Positions 9,249-18,830 of a DNA stretch of 64,000 nucleotides are shown here, in pieces. The stretch is taken from NCBI RefSeq assembly GCF_900101905.1, contig NZ_FNAJ01000002.1:62001-126000 (forward strand). The letters run 5' to 3'. The notes under the pieces are model-generated. The model was not told the DNA's origin, made no database searches, and saw nothing but the letters and a program-made list of their open reading frames with translations. The stretch's first letter is position 1; each line of letters begins with the position of its first letter. The translations under genes and the position numbers were made by a program. The DNA comes from Myxococcus virescens (GTDB lineage: Bacteria; Myxococcota; Myxococcia; Myxococcales; Myxococcaceae).

Positions 9249-10310
9249 TCAGGCTCCCCCGTTACCCCGGAAAGCCGAGGTGAGCCGGCTCGACAGGTCG
9301 GGCAGGGCGACGACTTCGTGGGCCAGGTTGGCGCCCACCACCACGCCGGGCATGCCGTAGACGACGGAGGACTGCTCGTCCTGGGCCAGGATGCGGCCTC
9401 CGGCGCCGTGGAGTTCGCGCACGCCCTCCAGTCCGTCCTGGCCCATGCCGGTGAGGATGACGGCGAGCGACGCGGGCCCGTAGGCGCGGGACACCGAGCG
9501 GAACATCCACGTCGCGGACGGCCGGAAGCCATTCACCGGCGCGGCCCGGGAGACCTCCGCCCGGCCCTCGCCTCGCACGCCGAGGTGGCGATCATCCGGC
9601 GCCAGATACACATGCCCGGGGAGCAGGGGCTCGCCATCCTCCGCCACCTTCACGGGCAAGGGCCCCGCGGTGCGCAGCCACTGCGCCAGGCCCTCGCTGA
9701 AGCCAATGGCGATGTGCTGCACCACCAGCAGGGGGACGGGGAAGGTGGCGGGCAGCTCGGACAGGAGGCGGAAGAGCGCCGCCGGACCGCCCGTGGAGGC
9801 GGCCAGAGCCACCACGCCGGGGCGCGTGGGCGACACGGGCGGCGCGGGCGGGGTGGGCACCGGCGCGAGGGGCGTGGCGCGGTCCGGCCAGCGGCGCACC
9901 ACCTTCACCTCGGCCATGGCCTTGAGGGTGTCGCGCAGGCGGCGGCTCTCCGCGTCGAAGTCCGGGGACTCCGGGCCCAGGGGCTTCTGGAGCACCGCGA
10001 GCGCGCCGGCGCGCAGCGCGGCCATGGACGTCTGGATGTCGCGCTCCACCAGGGTGGACACCACCACCACCGGCGTGGGCACCTCCGTCATGATGCGGCG
10101 GGTGGCCTCCAGGCCGTCCATCCGCGGCATCTGGATGTCCATGGTCACCAGGCTGGGCCGCAGGCGCTGGGCCAGCTCCACTGCTTCCACACCGTCCCTG
10201 GCCTCGCCCACCACCGTCAGGGCGGGGTCGGCGCGGACGATTTCCACCAGCAGGCGTCGGGCGGTGGGCGAGTCCTCGGCCACCAGGATGCGCAACGGGT
10301 CGTTCTTCAT
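9249..10310 (-). CDS. cheB: CheB methylesterase of the Wsp-like operon
   Basis: A 353-aa receptor methylesterase. The receiver domain has phosphoacceptor D58 in MDIQMPRMDG. After a Pro-rich linker (about 145-165) the catalytic domain shows Ser172 in AASTGG, His199 in VQHIAIGFSEGLA and Asp292 in TGMGQDG. The ATG overlaps the cheA stop by four bases (ATGA), so expression is coupled to the kinase. It is the last gene of the six-gene operon, equivalent in position to wspF. It is a second, distinct copy from the one at 66-1112; each locus has its own receptor adaptation enzyme. Confidence 0.95.
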   Translation of the reverse strand: MKNDPLRILVAEDSPTARRLLVEIVRADPALTVVGEARDGVEAVELAQRLRPSLVTMDIQMPRMDGLEATRRIMTEVPTPVVVVSTLVERDIQTSMAALRAGALAVLQKPLGPESPDFDAESRRLRDTLKAMAEVKVVRRWPDRATPLAPVPTPPAPPVSPTRPGVVALAASTGGPAALFRLLSELPATFPVPLLVVQHIAIGFSEGLAQWLRTAGPLPVKVAEDGEPLLPGHVYLAPDDRHLGVRGEGRAEVSRAAPVNGFRPSATWMFRSVSRAYGPASLAVILTGMGQDGLEGVRELHGAGGRILAQDEQSSVVYGMPGVVVGANLAHEVVALPDLSSRLTSAFRGNGGA

Positions 10311-12475
10311 AGCAGTCGTCTCAGCGTCTCCAGCAGGCTCGTCGGGTCGAACGCACTCTTCACCAGATAGGCACTCGCGCCGGCTTGCAGGCCGCGCGCC
10401 TTGTCCTCTGGCTTGCCACGGGCGGTGACGAGCACCACCGGCAACCGGGAGAAGCGCGGCGAGGCCCGCACCGCCTCGGTGAGGGCGAAGCCGTCCATGC
10501 GCGGCATCTCCACGTCCAGCACCAGCGCGTCCGCGCCGCCCGACTGGAGCCGCTCCCAGGCGTCCGCGCCGTCCACGCAGGCCACCACTTCATAGCCCGC
10601 GCTCTCCAGGATGCTCTGCTCCAGCGCGCGCGTGGTGGGCGAGTCGTCCGCCAGCACCACCCGCCGCCGCGTCCGCTGGGCGGCGGGGGCGGGGAAGAGC
10701 GAGGCCGCCGGGCGGCCACCCGCCGCGCGGACCAGGGACACGGGGTTGAGCAGAAGCGACAGCCGTCCGTCCGGCAGCACCGCCGCCGCGGACACGTGCC
10801 GGGCCCGGCGCACGCGGTGGCCCAGGGAGCGCACCAGCGCCTCCTGTTCGGCGAGTACTTCATCCACCACCACCACGGCGCGCGCGCTGCCCGCGGCCAG
10901 CACCACCGCGCCCCGCCGCGCGCGAGGCGGGCCGGGCGGCAGCCCCAGCACCTCCGCCAGCGAGGCCAACGGCACCAGCGCGTCACCGGAGGCCCACGCG
11001 GGGCGGCCCTCCACGTCGCGCACCTCGTCGGGCGCCAGGCGCACCAGCCGCGCCACGCTCTCACTGGCCAGCGCCAGCGTCTGCCCGCCCGCCGATACCA
11101 GCAGCACCCGCAGCGTGCTCAGCGTGAGGGGGACGTCCAGGATGAAGCGGGTGCCCTGGCCTGGCCGGGTCGTCACCTCCACGCTGCCGCGCAACCCCTC
11201 CACGTGCATGCGCACCACGTCCAGGCCCACGCCACGGCCAGCCACCTGGGTCACCTTCGTCGCGGTGGACAGGCCGGCCAGGAACACCAGCCGCGCGGCC
11301 TCCTCGTCACTGTCAGGCACCCGCAGGCCCCGGGCGCGCGCCTGCTCCCGCAGTGCCCCCAGGTCCAGGCCGCGCCCGTCGTCATCCACCGTCACCTCGA
11401 CGCGGCTGCCCTTGAGGCGCGCGGTGAGGAGAAGGCGTCCCTCGGCGGGCTTGTCCAGTCGCTGGCGTTCCTCGGGGCTCTCCAGGCCGTGGGCCACCGC
11501 GTTGCGCACCAGGTGCAGCAGCGGCTCGCGCAGCCCCTGTAGCAGCGAGCGGTCCAGCTCCAACGCGCCCCCATGAATCTCCAGCCGCACCTGCCGGCCC
11601 AGGCTGCGCGCCACGTCGCGCGCGGCGCGCTCCAGGCCCTCGCAGCCTTCCTCGAAGGACAGGGTGCGCGCGCGGCGGACCTCGTCGTCCAGGCCCGTGG
11701 CCACGCCGCCCAGCGTCCGGCGGTCCGCCGCCAGCTCCAGTGCCACCCGCGCCAGCTCCGTCTCCGCGCGCAGCAGCGCCTGTTCGCCGGGCGTGCCGAG
11801 CACCGCCTCGCGGGCCTGCGCCAGCGCCTCGCGCACCGACTCCAGCGCGTCCGCGCGGCCTTCCAGCCGGAGCGTCGCCACGCGCAGCTCACCGCTGCGT
11901 GCCAGCAGCGCGTCCAGCTTCTGCGCGGAGACGCGCACGGGCAGCGCTTCGGCTCCGGGGGACGCGCCGCCGCTTGGATGCGGCTCCACGCTGGCCGGGG
12001 CGGGCACCGCGTCCGTCAGCATGGGCGGAGGCGGCGGTGGCGGCTCGGCGCGCGTGGGGGCGGGCGCGCCAGCCCGGCGTCCGACGGCGCGCTCCAACTG
12101 GGGCAGCAGGCTCTCCAGGGGCGAGCCCGCCAGGTCCTCCCGCGCGGCCAGGCGCCGGCCCGCGTCGTCGAGCGCGTCCACGGTGGTGAAGCACAGCTCG
12201 TACACGTCGGGCGTGCCGGCGCCCGCGTCCCGCACCTGCTCCAGCAGCTCCTCCATGCGGTGGCAGGCCGTCTCCACCCGCGTGGCGCTGGCCGCGCGCG
12301 CCGCGCCCTTCACGCTGTGCAGCGTGCGCAGCAGGGACGCCACGAGCTCCGCCATGCGCGCGGGCACGGTCTCTCGCTCCAGGGCCAGCAGCTCGCGGTT
12401 GAGCGAGACGACGTGGCCCTCGAGCTCCTCGAGGAACGTGGCCAGCAGCGCTTGGGCCAACCGGTCGCGGTCCAT
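10307..12475 (-). CDS. cheA: CheA-receiver hybrid histidine kinase (WspE/FrzE-like)
   Basis: A 722-aa hybrid chemosensory kinase. The Hpt (P1) domain carries His53 in TLHSVKGAAR. A Pro-rich linker (about 130-170) replaces any clear P2. The HATPase_c domain (about 290-445) has HLVRNAVAHGLE and GRGVGLDVV. A CheW-like P5 domain spans about 455-590. A C-terminal receiver has its phosphoacceptor at about Asp654 in VLDVEMPRMDGF. This Hpt-kinase-CheW-Rec order is that of FrzE and WspE rather than of flagellar CheA. No separate CheY is encoded in the operon, so the fused receiver is either the output or a phosphate sink. Confidence 0.95.
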   Translation of the reverse strand: MDRDRLAQALLATFLEELEGHVVSLNRELLALERETVPARMAELVASLLRTLHSVKGAARAASATRVETACHRMEELLEQVRDAGAGTPDVYELCFTTVDALDDAGRRLAAREDLAGSPLESLLPQLERAVGRRAGAPAPTRAEPPPPPPPMLTDAVPAPASVEPHPSGGASPGAEALPVRVSAQKLDALLARSGELRVATLRLEGRADALESVREALAQAREAVLGTPGEQALLRAETELARVALELAADRRTLGGVATGLDDEVRRARTLSFEEGCEGLERAARDVARSLGRQVRLEIHGGALELDRSLLQGLREPLLHLVRNAVAHGLESPEERQRLDKPAEGRLLLTARLKGSRVEVTVDDDGRGLDLGALREQARARGLRVPDSDEEAARLVFLAGLSTATKVTQVAGRGVGLDVVRMHVEGLRGSVEVTTRPGQGTRFILDVPLTLSTLRVLLVSAGGQTLALASESVARLVRLAPDEVRDVEGRPAWASGDALVPLASLAEVLGLPPGPPRARRGAVVLAAGSARAVVVVDEVLAEQEALVRSLGHRVRRARHVSAAAVLPDGRLSLLLNPVSLVRAAGGRPAASLFPAPAAQRTRRRVVLADDSPTTRALEQSILESAGYEVVACVDGADAWERLQSGGADALVLDVEMPRMDGFALTEAVRASPRFSRLPVVLVTARGKPEDKARGLQAGASAYLVKSAFDPTSLLETLRRLL

Positions 12476-14118
12476 CAGCGCCCGTACTCTCCGAGCAGCC
12501 CCTTGAGCTTCTGGCCCATGCCGTTGAGGTCCTGCATGGCGCGCTCGGTCTGCCGCGACGAGATGAGGGCCTGCTGCGTGGCCTGATTCACGTCATGCAT
12601 GGCCTGACGAATCTGGCCGATGCCGGTGGCCTGCTGGTTGGCGGAGGCGGCAATCTGCGCCGCCGTCAACGAGGCCTGGGCCAGCAGGTCCGACAGCGTC
12701 TGGATGTTGGCGCCCGCCTCGGACACCACGCGGGTGGCGGTGGCCACGCTCTTGGTGCCTTCCTCGGTGGTCATCACCGCGCCGTGGGTGGCCTTCTGGA
12801 TTTGCCCCAGAATCTGGCGCACCTGGCCGGTGGCCTTCTTGGACTGGTCCGCCAGGGCCTTCACCTCGGAGGCCACCACCGCGAAGCCGCGGCCGTGCTC
12901 GCCGGCGCGGCTGGCTTCGATGGAGGCATTGAGCGCCAGCATGTGCGTCTGCTCGGAGATGTCGTTGACGGTGGTGATGATGTCGCCAATGGCCTGGGCC
13001 TGCTCGGCCAGGGCGAGGATGCGCGAGGCGATGGACTCCACCTGTTCACGCACCGCGCCCATGGCGCCCACGGCCTCTTCCACGGCGCGCCGGCCGCTGC
13101 GGCCCACGTCCTCGGCGTGGCGGGCGGAGTCGCTCACCGCGCGGGCGCGGCCCGCGGCCTCCTCGGACGTCTTGGTGATTTCCTCGATGGTGCTCACCGT
13201 CTCCGTCACCGCGCTGCCCTGCTCCTGGGCGCCGGCCACCTGCTCGGTGGTGCTGGAGAGGATTTCCGCGCTGGCGCCGGCGAGCTGGTTGACGAACTCC
13301 GCCACGGTGCGGAGCGTGTGCTCGCGCTGCTCGGACTCCTTCTCCAACTGGACCTCGTTCTGCTGGCGCTTCTCCGCCATGTCGTTGAACGCGCGCGCCA
13401 GTTGGGCCGTCTCGTCCTGGCCCTTCACGTCGATGCGGTGCTCCAGCTTTCCGCGCCCCAGTTGCTCGGCGCCCACCATGAGCGCGCGCAGCGGCGTGGT
13501 GATGCCGCGGGTGATGATGTAGCTGCCTCCGCCGACGATGAGCACGCCCAGCAGCGTGCCGATGCCCAGCACCCAGAGGATGCGCTGGGCCATGTCCCGG
13601 GCGGCGGTGGCGTGCTCGTCCCAGCGCTCCTGCTCCGCCACCAGCATCTCGTCGATGACCTGCTTGACCTGGAGCATGACCTCCCGGCCCTGGCCGGCCT
13701 GGACGAACTTCGCTCCGGCTTCCAGGCCCTCCTGGCTGCGCAGGCGGATGCCGTCCTCCAGTCGGTTCACCCGCTGGGTGACGATGGGCTCCAGCCGGTT
13801 CAGGCGCGCCCGCTGGTGGGGGTGGTTCGCCATGGTGTCGCGCAGGCGGGACAGGTCATTCTGGAGCGCCACCGTCGCTTCCCGATAGGGCACCAGGTAG
13901 GACTCATCCCCCGTGAGGATGAAGCCGCGCTGGCCGGACTCGGCGTCCATCAGCAGCGCGCGGACCTCGCGGATGATGCGGAAGTTCTCATGGGCTGTCA
14001 GCAGGCCCGCCGTGCTCGTCGTGAGCTGATTGGCGCCCTGGAAGGACACACCCGCCACGATGAGCAACATCAGTAGCGACAGTCCGAATCCGAGTGCGAT
14101 GCGGTTCCCGATGCTCAT
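12475..14118 (-). CDS. methyl-accepting chemotaxis protein with CHASE3-type sensor
   Basis: A 547-aa chemoreceptor. Transmembrane helix 1 is at 7-27, an all-helical periplasmic CHASE3-like domain spans about 30-178 ([14 protein letters not shown] is typical), helix 2 is at 179-203, and HAMP at 204-257. The rest is the cytoplasmic signalling coiled coil, with a hairpin tip around [25 protein letters not shown] and many E/Q pairs suitable for methylation. No C-terminal CheR-tethering pentapeptide is visible. It sits between cheW and cheA with ATGA and TGATG overlaps, so it is the dedicated receptor of this operon, equivalent to WspA. Confidence 0.95.
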   Translation of the reverse strand: MSIGNRIALGFGLSLLMLLIVAGVSFQGANQLTTSTAGLLTAHENFRIIREVRALLMDAESGQRGFILTGDESYLVPYREATVALQNDLSRLRDTMANHPHQRARLNRLEPIVTQRVNRLEDGIRLRSQEGLEAGAKFVQAGQGREVMLQVKQVIDEMLVAEQERWDEHATAARDMAQRILWVLGIGTLLGVLIVGGGSYIITRGITTPLRALMVGAEQLGRGKLEHRIDVKGQDETAQLARAFNDMAEKRQQNEVQLEKESEQREHTLRTVAEFVNQLAGASAEILSSTTEQVAGAQEQGSAVTETVSTIEEITKTSEEAAGRARAVSDSARHAEDVGRSGRRAVEEAVGAMGAVREQVESIASRILALAEQAQAIGDIITTVNDISEQTHMLALNASIEASRAGEHGRGFAVVASEVKALADQSKKATGQVRQILGQIQKATHGAVMTTEEGTKSVATATRVVSEAGANIQTLSDLLAQASLTAAQIAASANQQATGIGQIRQAMHDVNQATQQALISSRQTERAMQDLNGMGQKLKGLLGEYGR

Positions 14119-14726
14119 ACTGCTCCTTCGCCGGACATATCGAACATGAGGCGACTGTCACCCAGGAGCGCCTCTCCCTCCAGTACCAGGGTGCCTTCCC
14201 TGTCGGCCGCGGACACGAGGTGTCCGGCGGCGTCGTTCAGGGAGGTGGGCGGCGCCAGCAGCTCAAGGCCCGCCAGCACGGTGACTTCCTCCACTTCCTC
14301 GGTGCGTACGCCCAGCTCCGCCCGTCCCACGCCCACCACGAGCAGCGGGCCCGCGGCATCCGAAGGCGCGCGTCCGAAGAGCGGCGCCAGCTCCACCACG
14401 GGAAGCACCTCGCCATGCATCAGGGTGAGGCCGCGCAGCGCGGGGGGCGCGCCCGGCAGCGTCACCAACTCCGGCGCGCGCACCACCTCCAGCACGAAGC
14501 GGGACTCCAGGGCATAGCGCTGACCGGCGGCCTTGAAGCGGACCACCTCGCGCAAGGTGCCAGGGGCGACCTGGGGACGGGGCTCGCGCGAGAGTGCCCG
14601 GGCGCGGGCCTCCAGCAGCGCCGTGGCCTCCTCGGGCGACAAGGCGCCCTGTTCCTGCTCCAGGTTGGCCAGCCGCGCCAGCCGCGCGCGTGTGGCTTCC
14701 CAGTCGATTCCGCCGGAACCCGGCAT
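14115..14726 (-). CDS. cheW: CheW coupling protein, N-terminally extended
   Basis: A 203-aa CheW-type adaptor linking receptor to kinase. The SH3-like CheW domain occupies about 50-190, beginning at [14 protein letters not shown] and including [17 protein letters not shown]. The first ~48 residues form a charged helical extension absent from ordinary 150-170 aa CheW proteins. Start and stop overlap cheR and the receptor gene (TGATG and ATGA). It is the second of two CheW proteins in the operon, as WspB and WspD are in Wsp systems. Confidence 0.92.
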   Translation of the reverse strand: MPGSGGIDWEATRARLARLANLEQEQGALSPEEATALLEARARALSREPRPQVAPGTLREVVRFKAAGQRYALESRFVLEVVRAPELVTLPGAPPALRGLTLMHGEVLPVVELAPLFGRAPSDAAGPLLVVGVGRAELGVRTEEVEEVTVLAGLELLAPPTSLNDAAGHLVSAADREGTLVLEGEALLGDSRLMFDMSGEGAV

Positions 14727-16423
14727 CAGCTCAGCTCCTCACCGGCAGCCTGGGCTGCCTCCATGCGTGACCGCTCCCCACGCGCCACCTCGGCCAGCCT
14801 GCTGGCGCTCTCGCCGTCCGCGTGAGGCACGGGCGCGTCCGGAGGCAGGGCGTTGCACAGTTGCTCCGCCTCGCGCCAGGCCTTCAGGGCACCGGACGTG
14901 TCGCCGTGCCTGCGTAGCACGCGCCCGAGGATGAGCCACGCCACGATGAGTGTGGGCTCCAGGTACAGCGCCTGCCGGACAGCGCGCTCCGCGTCCGCCG
15001 CGCGCCCCTGGCCCAGCAGCAGCAGGGACTCCAGGTAGCGCAGCCCCGCCACCAAGGGATGCCGGGCGGCTGCTTCGGTGCAGGCGTAGACGGCGGCGGC
15101 GGCGTCCAGGTTCGCCAGCGCGCGCACCGCCATGGCGGCGGTGTCCGCGTCTGAGTCCAAGGCCCCTAGGTGCTGGGCCGCTTCGCGCCAGTGGCCCCGC
15201 GCCAGGGCCTGCCGTGCCGCGTGCATGGCCGCCGCGCTGGGGGCGTGCGTCGGTGTCTCGGCCCCGGGGAGGGTGACGCTCCGCGAGGCGGGGGCACCGG
15301 TGCCCGCTGTGTTCCCGAGGACGGTCCCCGCGCCGGCCTGGGGCTGGCCCGCCACGCGCGTTCCTTCCGCCTGGGAGGAGGTCCCGCCCGCTCCGGGGGG
15401 ACTCCAGGCAGGGGCCGTCGTTCTGGCCGCGGAGCCGCCTGGACGGCCCGGAGCGGATGCACCCGGGAGCGCGGTCCCCGTGGAGGATTCGGAGCCGGAG
15501 GACAGGCCCGTCGTGGTGGTGTCCAGGGACGCGGTTCCGGGTATGCCGGTGGAGGACGGGCTCCAGGCGGCCGGGACGGGCAGGGAGAGGGTGGCTCCGG
15601 GCAGGGGCCGGCGGTACAGCACGCCCCATTCGGTGAGGATGGACTCCAGCGGCGCCAGCCCGCCGAGCGGCGGGTCCGAAGGGCCGGTGAAGAGGTAGCC
15701 GCCCTCATCCAGCGCGTCATGGAGCCGGCGCGCGACGGCTTCGATGGTGGGCCGGTTGAAGTAGATGAGGACGTTGCGGCAGAAGATGACGTCCAGCTTC
15801 CAGATGCCGCTGTCCGCCGACGGCCAGGTGTCGAGCGCGAGGTTGAGGTAGCTGAAGCGCACGTGCTTCCGCACCTCGGGTGACAGCACGTACCGTCGTC
15901 CCTCGGCGCGCAGGTGGGCGCGCATCCGGTCCGCCCAGCCGCCGCGGAGGGACCAGTCGCCGTAGTGGGCCTGCCGGGCCCGGCCGAGCGCGCCGCGCGA
16001 CACGTCCGTGGCGTACACGGTCATGTGCTCGTCCCAGCCTTCGCCCAGCAGCAGCGCGGCGATGGAGTAGGGCTCCTCGCCGGACGAACACGCGGCGCTC
16101 CACATCCGCGCGGTGTGGCCCGGGCCGTGGCGCTCGCGCAGCTCCGGGAGCACGACGCTCCGCACGTGTTCGAAGTGCTCGGGCGTGCGGAAAAAATACG
16201 TCTCCCCGACGGTGAGCTCGATGAGCAGGTCATCCAGCGCGGAGGGGTCTTCCGCGAGCCGCACGCGGTAGGCGTCGAAGTCCTTCAGCCCGGCCCGCTC
16301 CATGGCGCGGGCGATGCCTTCCTCGGCGGATGCGGGGCAGCTGGGCGGCACCAGCCCGGCGCGCTCTTCCACGAGCGCGAGCACGGCCGCATAACCCGGG
16401 TGGCTCCAGGGGCCCCAATTCAC
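14726..16423 (-). CDS. cheR: CheR methyltransferase with C-terminal TPR domain (WspC-like)
   Basis: S-adenosylmethionine-dependent receptor methyltransferase, 565 aa. The N-terminal CheR helical region spans about 1-85. The catalytic domain (about 85-275) includes WSAACSSGEEPYSIA for cofactor binding and FCRNVLIYFN. A long low-complexity Ser/Thr/Gly/Pro linker (about 280-395) leads to tetratricopeptide-type helices (about 400-545; AVRQALYLEPTLIVAWLILGRVLRR). CheR fused to TPR is typical of Wsp-type pathways, where TPRs mediate protein contacts. GTG start at 16423 overlaps the upstream cheW stop (GTGA). The linker composition makes it the least conserved part of the operon. Confidence 0.93.
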   Translation of the reverse strand: MNWGPWSHPGYAAVLALVEERAGLVPPSCPASAEEGIARAMERAGLKDFDAYRVRLAEDPSALDDLLIELTVGETYFFRTPEHFEHVRSVVLPELRERHGPGHTARMWSAACSSGEEPYSIAALLLGEGWDEHMTVYATDVSRGALGRARQAHYGDWSLRGGWADRMRAHLRAEGRRYVLSPEVRKHVRFSYLNLALDTWPSADSGIWKLDVIFCRNVLIYFNRPTIEAVARRLHDALDEGGYLFTGPSDPPLGGLAPLESILTEWGVLYRRPLPGATLSLPVPAAWSPSSTGIPGTASLDTTTTGLSSGSESSTGTALPGASAPGRPGGSAARTTAPAWSPPGAGGTSSQAEGTRVAGQPQAGAGTVLGNTAGTGAPASRSVTLPGAETPTHAPSAAAMHAARQALARGHWREAAQHLGALDSDADTAAMAVRALANLDAAAAVYACTEAAARHPLVAGLRYLESLLLLGQGRAADAERAVRQALYLEPTLIVAWLILGRVLRRHGDTSGALKAWREAEQLCNALPPDAPVPHADGESASRLAEVARGERSRMEAAQAAGEELS

Positions 16424-16911
16424 GCGGGCTCCGGCTCCTGCGGCGCGGCCAGGGCGGCCTCCAGCTCCAGGGCCTCGGCCTCGGACAGGAAGGTGCGCAG
16501 GTCATGGACCAGGACGAGCCCGTCCTTCAGCTTCACGGCGCCCGCCACATAGCCCACGCCCGGAAGCTGGCGCGGCGTGGCGTCCCACTCATCCGGTGTG
16601 AGGACGCGCAGGCCCTCGGCCCGGTCCACGCGCAGCACGACGCAGCGGTCGCCCGCGGAGGCCACGATGAAGTGGTCCATGGGGGACAGCGGGCGGGGCG
16701 GGTGGCGGAAGCGCAGGCGCAGGTCCAGCACCGGCAACAGCTCTCCCCGAAGGTCCAGCAGGCCCTCCACCACGGCGGGCGCGCGAGGGAGCGGCGTCAG
16801 GCGCGCCGCGCGTACCAGCTCGCGCACATCGGGGGCGGGCAGTCCGTAGCGCTGGCCGTTCAGGGTGAACAGCAGCACCTCCGTGGGTGCGGGGGTCATG
16901 TCCTGGGACAT
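16420..16911 (-). CDS. cheW: CheW coupling protein, first gene of the operon
   Basis: A 163-aa CheW adaptor consisting almost entirely of the SH3-like domain: VLLFTLNGQRYGLPAPDVRELVR at the N-terminus and GLLDLRGELLPVLDLRLRF in the middle are family hallmarks. It is the first gene of the minus-strand chemosensory operon (16911 down to 9249). All five downstream junctions are overlapping stop/start pairs, so one transcript and coupled translation are expected. No strong ribosome site precedes the ATG at 16911; the ATG at 16899 (MTPAP) is an alternative. The operon promoter should lie in 16912-17200. Confidence 0.92.
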   Translation of the reverse strand: MSQDMTPAPTEVLLFTLNGQRYGLPAPDVRELVRAARLTPLPRAPAVVEGLLDLRGELLPVLDLRLRFRHPPRPLSPMDHFIVASAGDRCVVLRVDRAEGLRVLTPDEWDATPRQLPGVGYVAGAVKLKDGLVLVHDLRTFLSEAEALELEAALAAPQEPEPA

Positions 16912-17484
16912 AAGACGTGGACGTGGCCACTGTCGAACATTGATGTCGGCCCGTGGTCGTGGTGTCCACCAGTCCTCAGTGGGGACAGGGGGATGGGCCC
17001 ATGGTTCGGGGGGAACACGACAAGTGCCCGCTGTGCCCCTGCCTGGACGGAGGCCCCCGCGTGCGGGTGAGGCTGGGAGAACGGCCGCTCACTCTCCCCG
17101 GAGACGAGCGGCGGCTTCGCGCCCGCGTCCGTCGACTTGCGCTCCCCCGTCCGTGCCGGAAGACGTCGGCCACGGCGCCCACGGGCGGGTGCCCTGGGCG
17201 GCATGGGCCCGTGAGCTGCGTCGCCCCGAAGGGCGATGTCATTGACGGGCGCTGCTCCAATCAAGCCACGTCATCGCCCGTTCCGTTCACAGGCTGACGG
17301 CGACTTGCCGTATGGGGTTTGGCACGTGTTGTCCAAGTCTCGCGTTCTCCACTTAATGTTCGCCATCGCCACTGCAATCAAAGCAATGGCTCTCACGCGT
17401 CGGCCGCCAGCGAAGCAAGACATCCTTCGCGCGTTCATGTCAGCCCTTGCAGCGGCGCTTCGCGGAGTCGAGGGGGCGGGCACC
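16912..17484. other. 573-base divergent intergenic region
   Basis: This stretch separates the leftward Wsp-like operon from the rightward secretion-effector module and must hold both promoters. I see no convincing gene. The frame of the HEAT-repeat gene stays open back to 17236, but with no ribosome site and no family-like sequence before 17485. A short hairpin (TCGCCC, CGAA loop, GGGCGA) lies at 17221-17236. No sigma-54 or palindromic operator could be fixed with confidence. Confidence 0.5.
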
Positions 17485-18780
17485 ATGGTGTTGGTAGACG
17501 TGCTGGAGGAGCACCTCGACGAGGCCGAGTTCCGGTGGCTGCAGTGGGAGAAGGCGCTGGGGGCGCCAGACTTTTCACTGATGGAGGTTGCGAGGTTGGA
17601 GGAACTCCTCCTCGCGCACCTGGACGGGCTGGTGGTGGGTGCATCCTCCTCGGTTGAATCCGTGCTGCGCCCCGCCTTCGCGACAGAGGACGCCTTCCGC
17701 ATCTGCGCGGCGGCCTTCTCGCTGCTGGCCCTCGGCGAGGTGGACGAAGTCCTGCTGCGACTCCGCGAGGCCGAGCCCGAAGCGCGTGCCGCCATTCGAC
17801 GGGCCCTGGAGCTCAGCGAGGCTCCAGGGCTGGGCGCACGCCTGCTCGACGTGTTGAGGCGGGAGGACACCGCGCCGCAGGCCGAGGTGCTGGAGGCGCT
17901 GGCGTTTCGCCAGGAGGCACCTCCGGAGGTGTTGGCGCACTTCTTCACCCATGGCGAGCAGCGGGCGCGGGTTGCGGCCCTGCGTGCGGCCCTGCCCTTG
18001 CCGGAAGACGCTGCGCGAGGGCTGCTTCCCAGCCTGCTGGACTCTGCCCACCCCAGCGTTCGCGCGGCGGCGATGGGGGCGGGACTCGCGTCTGGCGTGA
18101 GGTCGGCCTGGGAGACGTGCCGCACCGCCGTGCGCGCCCGCGATGCACACAGCCTCGAGGCCATGGTGCTGCTCGCCATGGGCGGCAGTGAGACGGACAT
18201 CTCCTTGCTGCTGGGGCTGCTGGATGCGGAGCAACTCCGGCCCCATGCGCTCTGGGCCCTGGGCTTCAGCGGCCGGGTGGCGGCCATGGAGGCGTGCGTC
18301 GCGTACCTGGAGGTGCCCGTGGTGGCACAACTGGCCGGGGAGGCCTTCTCGGCCATGACAGGCCTTCGGCTGGAGGCGCCCTACGCCCTGCTCCCTGGCG
18401 AAAGGCCCGAGGGTGCTCCGCCGCCGCCGGAGTTGCAGGAGGACCTGGACGCGGACCTGGTGCCCAGGCCCGAGGACGACTTGCCCTGGCCGAACGTGGC
18501 CACCGTCCGGGGCTGGTGGGACGCGGAGAAGAAGCGCTTCGCGAAGGGGACGAGGTACCTTCTCGGCCGCCCCTTCAATGGCAGCGTCCTGGTGGAGGCG
18601 CTGGAAACCAGCCCCATGCGGCGCCGCCATGTCCTCGCCCGCGAGCTGGCGCTGCGGAGTCAAGGCACGTTGATGGTGCGCACTCGGGCCTTCACGCACG
18701 TCCAGCGCGCGGAGCAGGCCAAGGCCCGGGCAGCCAGCGCCCGAATCCACACGCGGTCCTTCGACAGCGGCCTGCGCTGA
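17485..18780 (+). CDS. TIGR02270-type HEAT-repeat protein
   Basis: A 431-aa alpha-helical repeat protein of the TIGR02270 type found beside type VI secretion effector genes in proteobacteria. The N-terminus (VLVDVLEEHLDEAEFRW, LEELLLAHLDGL) matches the usual start of that family, which is why I choose the ATG at 17485, preceded by AGGGGGCGGG, over the longer open frame from 17236. Residues ~90-300 are HEAT-like helical pairs. The C-terminal part (WWDAEKKRF, YLLGRPFNG, RRHVLARELALR) is the conserved family tail. It leads a same-strand cluster with DUF2169, a ketosynthase-like protein and DUF4150. Function is unknown; scaffold or adaptor for effector loading is an inference. Confidence 0.85.
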   Translation: MVLVDVLEEHLDEAEFRWLQWEKALGAPDFSLMEVARLEELLLAHLDGLVVGASSSVESVLRPAFATEDAFRICAAAFSLLALGEVDEVLLRLREAEPEARAAIRRALELSEAPGLGARLLDVLRREDTAPQAEVLEALAFRQEAPPEVLAHFFTHGEQRARVAALRAALPLPEDAARGLLPSLLDSAHPSVRAAAMGAGLASGVRSAWETCRTAVRARDAHSLEAMVLLAMGGSETDISLLLGLLDAEQLRPHALWALGFSGRVAAMEACVAYLEVPVVAQLAGEAFSAMTGLRLEAPYALLPGERPEGAPPPPELQEDLDADLVPRPEDDLPWPNVATVRGWWDAEKKRFAKGTRYLLGRPFNGSVLVEALETSPMRRRHVLARELALRSQGTLMVRTRAFTHVQRAEQAKARAASARIHTRSFDSGLR

Positions 18781-18830
18781 GGGCAGGCCCCAGGCCGCGC
18801 TCCTTCACTCGGCACGCCTCGTCACCAACC

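Noticed and set aside
15240..15640. Tandem repeat in the CheR gene
   Set aside because: The Ser/Thr/Gly/Pro linker is low-complexity but not periodic at DNA level.
17318..17345. Possible sigma-54 promoter (TTGGCACGTGTTGTCC)
   Set aside because: TGGCAC is present, but the -12 element TTGC is not at the required spacing.
17236..17484. N-terminal extension of the HEAT-repeat protein
   Set aside because: The frame is open, but the family N-terminus and a ribosome site point to the ATG at 17485.
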